The notes beneath the pieces were generated by a model that had not been told where the DNA came from, made no database searches, and worked only from the letters and a program-made list of their open reading frames with translations. This document shows positions 1 to 12,539 of a stretch of 64,000 nucleotides of DNA, one piece after another; within the stretch, counting starts at the first letter, position 1; each line of letters starts with the position of its first letter. The position numbers were made by a program, and so were the translations under genes. Origin of the DNA: Dastarcus helophoroides (lineage: Eukaryota > Arthropoda > Insecta > Coleoptera > Bothrideridae); the NCBI GenBank assembly GCA_028583605.1, contig CM053325.1:37065435-37129434 (forward strand). The letters run 5' to 3'.

Positions 1-869
1 AATCCGAAGCAATTTCATATGCAAACCCGTGTTGTTAAACTGTATCTCAAGCTGATCGTTTAATGATTTTGTGCTTAAACTAAGTGTATGAAGTGTATTT
101 GTAATTATAACCCTAAAAATTCGGGAAAGATGCATTGCAGCTGATTTTAGTATCCATGTTATTAAACTTATTTTCACTTTGTGTATATTATATGCATTTT
201 TAAGGAAATTTTACATATCATGCTCAAAAACAAGTATAAATCTGTGAAATAGATGAAATAGTTCTTTGCTAGGTGTAAGTGTACCTAGGTGTATACCTTG
301 ATAGACTGACTTAATTTTGTTTTGAAGAAATGATCCAGTATTTTACAAGTGTTACAGTTAGCATGTACTTGCGATTTGCATTATTAATTAGATATAAAAT
401 TATTATTTGTTGTTAATTTTATTTTAAAATTGGACAGATAAATAAAAATTTATTTTAATTATTGCATTTTATTTTTCTTTTATAGATTATAAATTATAAC
501 TAAAGCTAAGAGCTTCATAGATAGCTTTTTATATGTAGTGTTTATTCTAATTTTTTTTTTTCGAATTTGGTAGTTACATAACTGGTAACATCCTCATTCT
601 ATTTTCCTCATATGACAAGATTAACATATCATTGAAAAATAATTAGGTAAAGTTGATCGTTGCAATGTTGTTGAATCAGTGATATTTTTAATACTCGTGT
701 AATGAAACATTGAAATTCAAATAAAAAGAATATACTTTTCTGGCTCCTGATAACACTTTTTTAAATAACAACAACAACAAAAAACATTTTATAACCCCTT
801 CCTCCTCCCAAATATTAATATGGATAACAAACTTGATTCAATTTTCATTATTGGCTTAACAGCTATTTA
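1..869. other. AT-rich noncoding stretch
   Basis: No ORF, RNA gene or clear repeat is visible. It contains only short A and T runs and a short AAC microsatellite near 768-782. Confidence 0.6.
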
Positions 870-1083
870 AACATTGAAAAACAAATCTTGTCCCCTGAAA
901 CCAAGAAAGATTTAAAAACAGAACAAAGGTTGCTCTAACGCGCTTCGACAGCCAAGCTATCATCTTCAGAGAAATACTTACTGATAGCTCGGCTGCCGAA
1001 AAGCGTTAGAGCAGCCTTTGTTGTGTTTTTTAATCTTTCTTAATTTCAGGAGACAAGTTTTGCATTTCAATTTTTGAAGATAG
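870..1083. repeat. Inverted pair of the GACAGC stem-loop repeat
   Basis: Two diverged copies of one repeat face each other around about 10 bases. The left arm (about 870-967) is the reverse complement of the right arm (about 980-1083). Both carry the core GCGTTAGAGCAACCTTTGTT followed by a TTTCAGGGGACAAG-like block. The left copy, read on the minus strand, also has the short hairpin GATAGC-TTG-GCTGTC flanked by CTGAAGAT and GAAGCG. Further single copies lie near 19.8, 27.4, 44.1 and 45.8 kb, so this is a dispersed family. Its parent element is not visible. Confidence 0.75.
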
Positions 1084-1339
1084 CCAAGGACCAGTCCGTT
1101 GCACCAAAATTAACAGCTAACATAATCAAATTTTTGGGAAAGGGGGGGGGGGGACTTTTTTATTCTATAAAGTACAGCTCGTATTTTGTCGATAGAAATT
1201 AGGGCTAACGACGTCGCGGATGTCAGTTTTCCCGCAGCAAAATGCGAAACAAAGCGATCAAGTTAAAAATAAAATTTATTAACAAGTTCCAAAAAGTTTA
1301 ATGTTTGTTTCCAAATTTAACATTTTTACATCTACATGT
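1084..1339. other. Noncoding spacer with poly-G run
   Basis: A run of about 13 G residues lies near 1142-1154. This is very unusual in such AT-rich DNA and is a likely site of assembly or slippage error. Nothing else is recognisable. Confidence 0.5.
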
Positions 1340-1960
1340 TAAGATTTCGAGTTTTTGCTCAAAATTTCAAATTCAGTCCAAAAATCTCCGGAAAGCTCAA
1401 CTTTAAAATTTAAATTTCAACTGAAGTTCCAAATCCCAATTTTAAGTTCGTGTAAAATAAAGTTGAACTCTAAACTTAAAAGTTGCACTTTTTCTCGAAT
1501 TTTGAATGTATACCTATTCTGGAAACTGCTATTTTAATTACGACCTTTACTTCAAAATGTCGACTTTACAACAAAATTTTTACTTTCTCTGAAAATTTTG
1601 AAGTTTTCTACAATTTTTTTACTTTGGAGGTGCAAATGTTCAAAACTGGAGAAATATTTTAATTTAATTATTTTATAAACGCAACTTTGATCAAAATATT
1701 CAAAAATTTGAGTTATAATTAACCATAAGTTTGAAAAAAGTGTGAAATGTAAATTAGGCAAAAAATATTTAAATTGTAAATTGATAATGTTAAAATTTCA
1801 AGATTAGTGCGGCTTTTTTCAGTAAAGTGTTAAGATTTTGACTTTAAATGTATTGTAGATATTGAGGGAATATCAAAATTTTGAATTTTATTCCAAAACC
1901 TTAGCTTTTTTTTTAAATTTTAAGTATAACTTAAAATATTTAGAGGAAAATCAAAATTTC
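1340..1960. repeat. Degenerate AAATTTTCGAC-type AT repeat
   Basis: Low-complexity DNA built from variants of a short unit in which AAATTT-like pieces alternate with GAC and T runs. The unit is too diverged for a fixed period. ORFs here are chance products of the composition. Confidence 0.6.
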
Positions 1961-2611
1961 AAATATAAAATTAAAATTTCTAGTTTATAAAAGAAATATT
2001 TAAAAAAATAAGTCGTGTTACATGAATTAAATATTCAGTAATAAAACAACAGGACGAATATCACATTTACCGTTTAAGTCATTATGAGAGTTTATTAGTT
2101 AGGTTTAAAGGTGCAGATTGGAATATATATTCATGAAATTACATTATTAATAAGTAAATAAATATGTAAGATAACATTTCTATCGACACTTGTCAAAATC
2201 CAGAAAAGACCAACTGGATAATTTTAGTGGTAAAAAATAGAGGTAGTCACAATTAATAAAATTATCTCACTCTTTTCAATTTTCTTTCTATATGAATAAA
2301 TAGCAAAAAAACTAAATACCTTTAGATTTATTATATGACACTAAAAATTTAGAAACGTATGTTTGCCAGCTAATTTTCTTCTGTTCGTGTACTTTAATTT
2401 ATTTCGTGAATAACCATTTCAAGACCTTGATATTTCTGAATTAAAGCTCACTTTTTTTCGCGAATTAAACTAAAGTTAAAAATAATCAATAAAATGAAAA
2501 TGCGTTAATTTCTAAATGTCTAAATTTATAGTATGAACAGCTATTTTGTATGATATTCTACTAATTAACAAAAGTTATTTGCACGTTTTTTACTTTGTGT
2601 AGAACCCAAAC
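1961..2611. other. AT-rich noncoding stretch
   Basis: No recognisable gene or repeat. Short ORFs have no protein-like composition. Confidence 0.5.
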
Positions 2612-3060
2612 TTATGTCTCATTGTAAATTTGAATTAATTTTACACCGCGCCTATTCGATTTACGCGGGCATTTGCAGGAATGAAACAGGCGGAGGGTAA
2701 ACCTAGAGCTAAGTGTACTGAAGTTCTCATTGGTTTGTTCAAGAGAAATGCATTTATTAGAAGCATACGACGTTGCCGATGTTTTGGAGGCTGGGTGAAC
2801 CGCTGGTTTGAAATTTAGATACGCCTTGGCGATATACGAATCGATCGAAGCGACTCGTAGCGGCAAACGAGTAAACTTGATTTTATACGGCTATCCAAAA
2901 ACCGGCAAGTTAAGCTCCACCGTTTTTTTATTGCAAACGCATCTAGGACCCATGTAGACCCCTCTGAGCTTGTTAAATGGGTTGGTCACTCAGCGTCCGT
3001 ATATCGGACGCCGAGTTTCGCCGGACGCTGACTGACATTCAATTTTTACATTGCGGAGGC
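2612..3060. other. CpG-richer unique segment
   Basis: GC and CpG are clearly higher than in the flanks, with several CG-containing words such as GATCGATCGAAGCG and GTCCGTATATCGGACG. An 84-codon minus-strand frame (2612-2866) has no recognised motif and I do not call it a gene. The segment could be an exon, a promoter or an old transposon fragment. Confidence 0.35.
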
Positions 3061-3082
3061 TGACTTATACCCTATATAAATG

Positions 3083-3155
3083 TATATATATATATATATA
3101 TATATACCTATTATTATTATTATTTTTTTTTTATATATATTTTTTTTTTTTTGGG
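3083..3155. repeat. TA, ATT and T-run microsatellites
   Basis: An alternating TA tract at about 3083-3107 is followed by ATT triplets and long T runs ending near 3151. Simple sequence, no coding content. Confidence 0.8.
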
Positions 3156-3310
3156 AGGATGAAAAACCTTCATAGGCACCAGCGACTTCTTTTGTCACTG
3201 ATAGTGCTCTGAAGGAGACCGCCTACCGGCTAAAAACCTTCCTCCTTTCCGACACGGCAGGTCCTGCCACGCAGTACTATTCAATTTGAAATTTTAAAGT
3301 TGGGTTGGCT
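3156..3310. other. GC-richer fragment of unknown element
   Basis: About 150 bases with near-balanced base composition sit directly beside a T-rich tract. The contrast with the surroundings and the adjacent T run resemble the 3' end of a non-LTR retrotransposon, but no protein motif is visible. The origin is uncertain. Confidence 0.3.
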
Positions 3311-3639
3311 AGCCCTTAAGGGTGAAGGAGTGGGTGGTTGAAAATTACATGTTAAAATGGCCATTTAAAAACAAAAATAGACATAACTGACCATTTTTCT
3401 GAAATATGTTTCTTCGCAGCTTTATAGCATGTATCCCTTACTTTTGCGAATCACTGAATACTTTCTATATTTCGAGATATCGACTGTGTTAATTGAAAGA
3501 TCCTGTAAATTATTTAAAATTCTGTTTTAATTAATTTTGATATCAGTAATATTAGGGCGGTAATTTAGGATATCCATGGTTTATTTGTAATCTTAACAGT
3601 GGCGTGTTCTTCACGGAAGCTAGGAAAGTGCAATTTTTT
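3311..3639. other. Noncoding spacer
   Basis: No gene or repeat recognised. Confidence 0.5.
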
Positions 3640-4600
3640 TGAAAATCTTGACCTTTCAAAATTTTGATTTATTATGAAATTTCAATTTTTTTTTTTAAAT
3701 CCGACTGCTAGTAGTTTAGCTTCTACATTCTAAAATAATGCATTTTTTTCGAAATTCCAATTAACTGCATTGAAAATTTTGATCTTTTTAAAGATAAACT
3801 TTTAAAAAGATTAAATAATATATATACTTTTCAAAATTGCACTTTTATAAAAATTTTTCAAAATTTTGTTTATTCATTTCCCAAAAATTCGACTTCTGCT
3901 GAGAATTTGAATTTTTTTGGAAAATTGGGATACCTTCAAAAGTTAGGCCTTTTTCTAAATTCTGACTAAAAATTCGTATTTTTTAAAAACATTGACTTTT
4001 TTTTTAATTTTCGACATTTTTTCCAAATTTGCCTTTTTGTAAATTAAAACTCTAAACACTGGAAAATTTGAACTATTCATTTGAAAAATTCAAGATTTTT
4101 CAAAATATCAACTATATTTCCGAAAAATGTGCACAAATACAATTTTTTCATAACTCTTAACTGAAAATAACCCCAACTTTTTTGAAAATTAAGACCAAAA
4201 CATGAAAATTACCCAAAATTTCGACTTCTTTTTGAAATTCTAACTGAACATTTTTGCAAAAATTTTAATTGTTTAAAAACTAAGAACTTTACAAAACTCT
4301 CTTCTTTCAAAATTTTGAATTCTTCTTTTAATGTCGAATTTTTTAAAAACTTTCTTTCTCGAATTTTTAATTATAATGAAAATTTCGATTTGTTTTAAAA
4401 TTTGGTTTTTTCTACAATGTAAATCTTTTTCCCAAGGTTCAGGTATTTTTTAGGAAAAGTCAATTTTCTCGAGATTCAACTTTTGGTCGAAATTTGACCT
4501 TTTTGGAAATACTGACTTAAAAATTACGATCTTTTTGAAAATTCCGACTTTTTTAAAAAATTTGAATTTTTCCACTTATTAAAAAATTAAGTCCAAAGAA
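3640..4600. repeat. Degenerate AT repeat, T-rich on plus strand
   Basis: Continuous variants of TTTTTCAAAATTTCGACTTT-like pieces. The plus strand is T-rich, so the array has a polarity, called T here. No coding content. Confidence 0.7.
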
Positions 4601-4789
4601 GGTTTCACCCCTTTACCACATCGGCAATTAAATAAATAATTACGCGATGCGTATTTCGCCAGCAGAACTGGCATTTTCAAGCGCACTAATCTTAAACGAT
4701 TAGCAAAAGATGCATCGACGTCATCTGCATTGAGATTCAAATCGATACTAAAAAATATTATATAATTATATTATATAATATTATAAAAG
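4601..4789. other. Spacer with AT palindromic tract
   Basis: A unique stretch ends in an alternating ATATTATATAATTATA-like tract near 4750-4785 that can form imperfect hairpins. Confidence 0.5.
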
Positions 4790-6420
4790 TGACACTTTTT
4801 GGAAAATTTGAACTTTTCAGAAAAACATTCATGTTTCTTCAAAATTTCAACTTTTTCTGGAAATTTTGAAACAAATTTTAAAATTTGAAATTTTATGAAA
4901 ATTTTTACTTTCGGGATTATTCTTCATTTTGAACTCTTATTGGTGAACATTACCATTATTAATTTTATTTAATATTTCTACGACCCGGTTCGTAAATATT
5001 TAGATCTTTAATAATGAAAGTTTGATAACTTTTTGATAATTTGGTCTTTCTTAAAATTTTTACCTCGAAAAATAAATTTAAATTTTCTTAAAATTTAGAT
5101 TTTCTTTAAATGTTAAAGTTTTATAGAAAATCTCAGAAAAAAGGTACATTCTTGCCTAAGTTCGATGTTGTGATTACAATGATTTTTTTAAACAGAAATT
5201 TTGAGTTTATTCTTGGAATTTTTGTTTTGTTTCAATTTGGAATTTTGATACGAAATTTTGAGTAAAGATCCAAATTTAAAGGAAAAAATTCGAAAAATAA
5301 AATAGTCCAAAAGCCAATCTGAACATTAAAGAAATAATATTAAAAGTTTTTCCTAAAATTTTAAAATCGAGATTTCTTTAAAATAAATTTGAACAAACAT
5401 CTGGATATAGATTTAAAATTTTTAATTTTTTTCCAACATTTCGATTATCTTCTCGAAATTTGAATTTTGTTTTCAAATTCTGAATTTAAATCGATATTTC
5501 GACTAATCGAAAGACGGCATTACATTTTGAATTCAAAATGTAATCAGTTGAAAGGAAAATTTTAATTAAGCTTTTAAAAGGATTTCCGGCCAGCTTCCTT
5601 ATTCATAAAGATAGCGACACTCGCCACTGAATCTTAATATCTGCAATTATGTCAATTTTTTGCAGTTCGTTTATTGGTTAGCTATTTAGTTATTTATTAC
5701 ATTATCAAGTTTTTATTGAAGCTATTTAAAGTAGCTGGTATGTTCCGATTTTTTAAAAAGTTTGAAATTCGTAGTGTTTCCAGATTTTCAAATTAAATTA
5801 AAATCCTTGAACTCTTTGGAAAACTATGTTACTTTGATTTTTTTTTGAAATTTTAAATCATATTTTAAGATTTCTACTTTTTCAAAATTGCATCTTTTTA
5901 AAATTTTTGATTTCTTAATCACTTTTTTTAAAAATGTCAGTTTGCAAATTTTATATTTATTTTCAAAATTTTTGATTTTCTTCCAGATTTTAACTTTTCT
6001 CTGAATGTTGCCTTTTTTAAAGGCTTCAACTATTTTGGAAGTTTCTTGTTTTTATAAATGTTTCGTCTTTTTAAAATATTGACTTCTTTTGAATATATCG
6101 ACTCTTTGAAATATTTTATTTTTCCTCTTTTTTTTTTAAATTTAAACTTTTTTAAAAATTTGGAATATTTTGAACTTTTTGTCAAATTTTGGAATTAATT
6201 TAAAAATTTTCTTTTTTGAAAAGCTCTTAATTCTTTGGAAAATTTTGTCACTTTTGCGAGGTTTTTTTTTGAAAATTTTCATTATTTTTGCCAGATTGAC
6301 ATATTTATAGCTTTCTTTTGATTTCAACACTTCAGTAGAAATTTCGTTATTAAAATTAACATTTTAAAAAAGCAACTTTGAAATTCTGAGCTTAAATTGA
6401 AATACTTAACTTTCTCTGTT
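4790..6420. repeat. Degenerate AT repeat, mainly T-polar
   Basis: The same repeat style as 3640-4600, interrupted near 5560-5740 by more ordinary sequence. The lysine-rich frame on the minus strand at 6142-6330 follows from the T-rich composition and is not a gene. Confidence 0.65.
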
Positions 6421-6429
6421 CTAAAAAAA

Positions 6430-6905
6430 AAATGGAAATTTCGACTTCAGGATTTAAAGCTTAGAATGATTAAAGATTTGATGATAAAAAACCAAAATTT
6501 TAAATAAGTTCAACTACTTTACCGGAAATGGAATTTTTGTTCATAAATTTGGTTTTTTTGATTAAATTTTAGAGGAAATTACCATTTTTCTTTTATTTTG
6601 CCTTTTAAACCAGGTCTCGAGGGTAACATTGACTTCCTGAAATTTAAAATTTCTTCAAAACTTTGAGAATTCAGTGGAATTAGGTTTAAAGAAAAAGAAA
6701 AATGAAAATTTTGACTTCTGGAGTTAGAAATTAGAACAATTAATGATTTGAGGATGAAAATCAAAATTTTAAATAAGTTTGAGTACTTTACACGAAATGG
6801 AATTTTGTTTATAAATTTGGGCTTTTTATTCAATTTTAAAGAAGGAATTTCCATTTTTCTTTTACTTTGCCTTTCAAACCAATTCTCGAGGGTAATGTAG
6901 CCTTC
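6430..6905. repeat. Tandem duplication of about 210 bases
   Basis: The segment at about 6430-6640 recurs at about 6696-6905 in direct orientation. Both copies contain TACTTTAC..GAAATGGAATTTT, CCATTTTTCTTTTA and TCTCGAGGGTAA in the same order. Divergence is moderate, so the duplication is old. The 91-codon minus-strand frame at 6579-6854 bridges the two copies and looks like a by-product. Confidence 0.7.
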
Positions 6906-7440
6906 CTCATCTTAAAAATTTCTAATATTAAGGTTAAAATTTCGAGAACAAAAAAATAAAAACAATTTTTTTGTTTCGAAAATCAAAAATTTTGAAAATT
7001 TAGTCGAGAAAGGTTTAAAGATTTTTTTAACTTTGAGAGAGCAGCATGGAAAAGTTCGTTCTTTTTTAAATTATTTTTAAAAATATTAGCTTTAAATTTG
7101 AAATTTAAGTTGTTTTTTAATGCAGACACATTTGATTTTTAAAATCAAAATATTCGTAAAAAAAATGAAACTAACAAGGTTATAACAATTCTTCCTACAA
7201 ATCTACAGTTTTTTTTGAATTGCCACTGTAACAGCCACGATTTTGAATTAGAACCTGAAAAAAATATTATATTTAAAAATATTCTTCTTTGGAATTTAAA
7301 GTTAAAAGTTTGAATGTAAAATTAAAAACAGGTTGACGTACAAATGTAGTGATTAAGTAAAGAAATAAAGAACCTTCGAATTCTATAACAAATTTTTTCG
7401 GTCTAAACTCAATTGGAAAATTATCTCAAAATTTCATAAA
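6906..7440. repeat. Degenerate AT repeat, mixed polarity
   Basis: Continuation of the low-complexity field. No gene. Confidence 0.5.
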
Positions 7441-7472
7441 AATGTCGAAGTGCCTAAAAATAATCTTCCTTA

Positions 7473-7655
7473 GTCGCAAAGGACAACCCTATTATGCTTT
7501 CGAAGCATTGGGAGTAGGATTCGGAAACAAGAATAGATGGCGATAAACCGCCGTTTTTAATAAGGATAGGTTTTAATTTTCGGGGAAAATTCCGTTCGGT
7601 AACTAATACCAGAGCTTGGAAGTTTTACAGAAAAAATTCAAAGATTTCGCAATCC
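7473..7655 (-). mobile_element. 3' end fragment of Jockey-like LINE family A
   Basis: This segment matches the lower end of the LINE at 11865-14020. Both contain GATGGCGAT.AACCGCC followed by a GG.TAGGTTTT block and a diverged TAACGAG..AGCTTGGAAGTT block. On the minus strand this covers the last few codons and the 3' UTR of the element, so it is a 5'-truncated insertion, as is usual for LINEs. Confidence 0.75.
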
Positions 7656-9579
7656 TTGCAACCAACGGAGAGGTTGGAAATGATAACACCAAATAGAGAC
7701 ATAATTAACACTTTATTTAACATACAAAGACAACGCTTGGCTGTTGATTCGGGATAATAAATAAATACGAATTATGAAAAAAAAAAATGTTTACTTTTTG
7801 AATTGCAGACTTTCAAAGTTGTTATAAAAAATAATTTAATTAATAATTTCATAACCTCTTTACCGATCGTGTTGAAATATGAAACCTTTATTTATTTAGA
7901 TTATTAAGGCTAGAATCTTAGTGACGTTGACCCTTGTGTTATCCGACACCTCTTGAAATTCGCCACGACTATTATCTATGTAGTAGTAAATAATAATGAT
8001 TACATAAAATATGTATTGATTTACAACAATACGTATTACGTTTAGTTTTTATTTTTTTTATAACTGATTAAAATGTCGTTAAGGCTGACTGTCTTGAAAG
8101 TGTTTGCGCAGATGTGTCTTACACCACATGAATTTTATGGCCCCTCATAGTTTGTTTGAACCCCCTGGTTGGATAAGTAGTACATTTCAGAAATTTGTCA
8201 TTCTGACATGTGGTTCTTAGATATTCTGTCATCCCTATTTTTTCCAAGTTTAAGAATTATTTCATTGACACTGAATGTGCCTTCTTTCCTTTTTGAAAGG
8301 CAACGTTACAATGAATAGACCACAGGGTGCTCGTAAGTAGTAATTGCCTTGAAAGTGTTATTCCTGGCCTTTTCTTCTTGGGATAAAAGTATTTTGTTTT
8401 CAGTTTTCTCTTGATTCTAACATTTATTGCCCCGGTCATGTAATTGTTTTTCCTGACAAGAATTTATGGTCTTTGAATTGCATGTCATATTTTTATTTCT
8501 TTGAATGGACTTTTAAATGACCAGTTGCATTCAACCCAATTTGGCTTCTTGAAAATGAAATTAATTTTTTCTGATTTCAATGGAGTTTCTAATTACTTCC
8601 AAAATAAACTTGTTTCACTTAATGAATCTATTTAAATTATTTCGCGTTGAAATCAGGATCATCGAAAAAAACATTAGAGGGCAGTTGAATGGCAAATTTA
8701 TCAATCTTAAAAATTGAGGTTGGTTCTGTGATTTTGCTTATCATATTCCAGATCACACGTGAATTCGTTTAGATGTAATTTAATTCATATGTTACATTAC
8801 TTCAAACTCTTTTAAAGAAAATTACAATTTCTTAACTAATGCTGAAGTAATGATGTTGGCTTGAGACCCTGGATTTAACAATGCTGGACATTGTTTAAAG
8901 TTACTGCACCTATTTCTAATTAAAAATAGAGCTGTACTGGTTTACTGATTGCCATTTTTGCTTTGCATGATCGTTTAATTTTTCCGTTCCTATGGGAATA
9001 ATAAATAAAAGTAATTCCCTTTTTTGCCGAAAGCTCTAAAACCTTTATTACAGTTAATCAGTTGTCTTAGACCGGGTTGTGTTGTTCTTGTGAATTAAAA
9101 AATGTTTAGGACGGTTGTGACCTGTTCTTTTATTTTAAAGCGGTCTTGCAGCAACTCTATTGCATAAATAATTGATAATAATAATTAGCTGATAATGACA
9201 ATGATTCAATAACGTCACTTGAATCTCCTTCCACAGAATCGCAAAGATAATGAAATTTCTTAATATCAAAAATACGCTTGTCGTAATAAGCTGACCACCT
9301 AAATAAATCTAAAAACAAAAATGGGAAGCGATGAGGGCCTTAAATTAACAACAGATATGGTATTTAATTATCTCGAGCCGTTTAATAATGACAGAGTGAG
9401 TCTGATTGAATTAGTAAATTTCAATTTATGTCAGTTAAAATTTTATCGGATGTTCAAATGAAAAAGTCATCAAGTGTGCTCTAAGTTTTTTAGAAGAGAA
9501 CGTAGCCGGGATTTAATTACTCATTGATTATTTTGGTTGATCCGTCAAGGGTCATTTTGACGTCTTATTTATCCAGAGA
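7656..9579. other. Noncoding unique sequence
   Basis: No recognisable gene, RNA or repeat over about 1.9 kb. The 60-codon minus frame at 8257-8439 has no family features. The stretch could be intronic or intergenic. Confidence 0.5.
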
Positions 9580-10620
9580 GGCTAAAATTTTCTAATTTAA
9601 AGAAAATCGTCTAGAAATCTATTTTACTCTTATTTTTACTCTTCTTTACAAAATTATGCGCTTATGCTTTCAAAATAATTATAAACACAAATTTTGGGCT
9701 TTTCCGAAATTTAATAATTTCTTCCATAATTTCCAATTTTTTAAATTTTTACATTAAACTTGCAATTTCTGTGTTTTTACCTTAAACTTCGGATTTTAAA
9801 CGGTTTCAAAATTTGAACATCAGTCTTTCACAAAATTCCTTAACCTTTCAAAATGTCATTTATTTTTCTTAAACTGTTAATAAATATTTACGTTTTGTTT
9901 AAAATTTTCATGTTGAATAATGAATTCTAAACATTTCTAAAGATTTTGACTTATTTTCGGAATTGTGACCTAAGCCTCAAAAATTCTTAAAATTATAAAT
10001 ATATAAACTCGAAAACTCAAGATGTCAACTTTTTTTTCGAATTTTTTTATCAAATCATGAGTGGTGGGTTTCCTCAAATTTTAAAATCCCAAAATTCAAA
10101 CTTTACTTTCTACTCTTATTTCCAACACCAATAAAGCTTTCAACCAGTGTTAATGTTTTAATTTTTTATTTTTAAGGTCTTAAATTTAATCAAGACTCTT
10201 TTTTTAAGAACACAAGTCATTTATTTAAAATCTTGACTTCAAATAAAATATTTTAATTTTTTTTAAATAATTTTGATTTAGTTGCAAAATTTTATCTTTA
10301 ACCTCAAAATGTTTTTTGAAATTTTACAACATTATGAATTTTTTTAAATCCTGGAATATTTTCCTAAAATTGTCTATTTTTTTTAGTGTTTTACTCACAA
10401 CTTTCCTGAATTCAAAATTTTGGCCTTATTTAGCTATTTTTTTTATTTTTGACCTTTATATTGAAGTATTCGACTTGAGATTTCGAGTAAAAACTTGAAT
10501 ATTCAAATATTTTTCTTTCGACTTTTTTCTATTTTTAAGGCTATTTCTGCAATGTTTATCTTTTCAAAATTTACAGTTTCCATTAGCCAAGTTTCTTCTG
10601 AAAGATTATTTTTTAATTTG
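9580..10620. repeat. Degenerate AT repeat, T-polar
   Basis: Variants of CAAAATTT..GAC with T runs on the plus strand. The short hydrophobic frame at 10316-10498 is a composition artefact rich in Phe and Leu. Confidence 0.65.
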
Positions 10621-11019
10621 AAATATACTCGTATAACCAAATAGACTACGAAATAATTTAAATCAAAATAATATTAAGGCATCTATGCTCATGGCTCTTG
10701 AAAGAAATATTTTAGTACAAAGCGAAAACAATGAAATATTAAAATATATTTAATCTACAAGCAAAAATTTGTCAACTTTATTGTAAAAGTAATTTACATT
10801 TATTTGAGCCTTAAAAATTATAAGTGCAGATATTTTACCACATTCGTTCACTGAGTACTTCAAGGTTTTCAAGACAGTACGTGAATTGGATTTAGGGTAA
10901 GAGTTTACAGCATAATAATGGAATTATAACCCCTCAGTTAAGGGCCGCTGACTTCAGGAAACTTCTGGAAATTTCAGAACCTTTAAGTTTGCGCATCTTT
11001 ACATGCTCACGATACCGCC
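10621..11019. other. Noncoding spacer
   Basis: Nothing recognisable. Confidence 0.5.
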
Positions 11020-11330
11020 TATTGTGTTCAGTTTTTGTTAGCGGTGTTTCGTACTTAACTCACTAGATTCTCTATTTTCAATCTCTCGTAAACGTTTTTT
11101 ACGCTCTCGATATGTCTTACACTTTTCGCTATTTTTCAAACTCTTAATATCCATAGCTGACAGCCTTATCCAATGAAACGTCACTGGATTAAACGAATGT
11201 GGTGCACTGCGGTGAACGGTAAACTTAACATTCTCCCATAGTTTTCACGCCGGCCTTTCGACACCGAGAGCTCTCGACTGGAGAGTATGTCAGAGCGAGC
11301 GACACCGTGTTCTCTCAAGCTTGAACGAAC
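11020..11330. other. CpG-rich segment beside LINE copies
   Basis: GC and CpG rise sharply, with words such as CACGCCGGCC, TTTCGACACCGAG and the palindrome GAGAGCTCTC. No ORF motif is seen. It could be a promoter or CpG-containing target region into which the LINE fragment at 11335 inserted. Confidence 0.35.
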
Positions 11331-11334
11331 ACCG

Positions 11335-11840
11335 AAACTTCACCCCATATCTCAACATAAACACTTCCAATGTTAAAAAGAGTATCTGTAGACAGAAGTT
11401 TCCACGGTTTCAAGCTGGACCTCACAGGATTTTATTGACTCCGAGTGTTTGTATACCTCAAAAAGCTTTCTCTTGGGAGAGAGAATCAATCCTATTAGTT
11501 TCTGCAAGTATCTTTTATAAAAGTATTTATAAGAAAAGGACAAGTCACCAACCAGAAGTTTGTGTTCCAGTGTTTCTTGAGAATCGGTCAAACTCTTGTA
11601 ATCAATTAGACGAATCTCTCTTCTTTGCATTGAATTCAAAAGAGCCTAAGTGTGCTTAGGGGCTAAATTTCAAACATGAAAACAGTATTCTAGTTTGTCT
11701 TAACTTGAGCTTTGTGTAAAGTGAGTAGATGATAAGATGTGAAGTACCTTTTAGCCCCAAAATGAAAGCCAAGCTTCAGTGGGCTGACTTGGCAATAGCG
11801 CGAACATGCTCCTCCCAAGAGAAGTTAGTCCTTGCATTCA
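11335..11840 (-). mobile_element. LINE family A, second partial copy (3' part)
   Basis: On the minus strand a frame at 11373-11639 reads NSMQRREIRLIDYKSLT and then VGDLSFSYKYFY. This matches the C-terminus encoded at 11951-12283 in the neighbouring copy (NSIQRKAIHLIDDESF, VGDLSLFYKYYH). Upstream noncoding and coding parts also align (11640-11760 with 12284-12400). The two copies lie head to tail, so this is either a tandem duplication or two insertions into one site. No RT motif remains here. Confidence 0.85.
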
Positions 11841-11950
11841 CTCCCGGATTTTAAAAAGTTTAATCCATTAGTTAAGGGTAACTCCATTATGTCTTCAAAG
11901 CACTGCAAACAGGATGCGGAAACAAGGGTAGATGGCGATGAACCGCCTTC

Positions 11951-12539
11951 TTAAACAAGGTTAGGTTTTTTTGGAAAAAATTCCTTTCTGTAACGAGTTT
12001 TATAGCTTGAAAGTTCTATAGAAAAAAAGTGTCCGTAGACAGAAGTCCTCACTTTGTCAAGCTGAAACACACAAGAATTTGCTGTCTCCGACTGTTTTGT
12101 ATGCCTTAAAAATCCTGCCTCTGGGGGGATCAATCCTATAAGTTCCTGCGAGCATATTTCATGATAGTACTTGTAGAAAAGAGACAAGTCACCAACCATC
12201 CGCCTGTGCTTGAGTGATTCGAGAGATTCAATAAAACTCTCGTCATCAATTAGGTGAATCGCTTTCCTTTGAATTGAATTCAAAAGAGCTAAAATGTGCT
12301 TTGGGGCTGAACTTCAAATAGTGAGAACAGCCTTCTAGTCTTGGCCTAATTTGAGCTTTATATAATGTAAGTAGTTGAATGGACAGATTAGATCCCATCG
12401 GAAGGATATTACCGTCCATAAATATGTTTGTTGCATTATCCCTTAATTTTTTCCTAGAGAAAACAGCGGCCTGTTTTAGAGGCATTGAAGTCAACCAGTT
12501 TTTTTTTATCCCATTATAGAACCATTTTGGCGATTCCAA
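11951..12539 (-). pseudogene. LINE A: C-terminal region of ORF2
   Basis: Two overlapping minus frames. The first (12246-12539) includes SIQLLTLYKAQIRPRLEGCS, the usual segment after the RT thumb in this clade (Y-K--IRP-LEY-S). The second (11951-12283) includes QRKAIHLIDD, VGDLSLFYKYYH and a degenerate end ahead of the 3' UTR. One frameshift separates them. Confidence 0.85.

Noticed and set aside
3083..3155. Replication origin or matrix attachment region based on AT content
   Set aside because: Simple microsatellites explain it and nothing specific supports an origin.
6142..6330. Lysine-rich minus-strand frame as a small basic protein
   Set aside because: It lies wholly in T-polar low-complexity repeat. 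Lys and Phe codons follow from the composition.
11321..11659. 112-codon plus-strand frame
   Set aside because: It is the antisense of the LINE copy B C-terminus.
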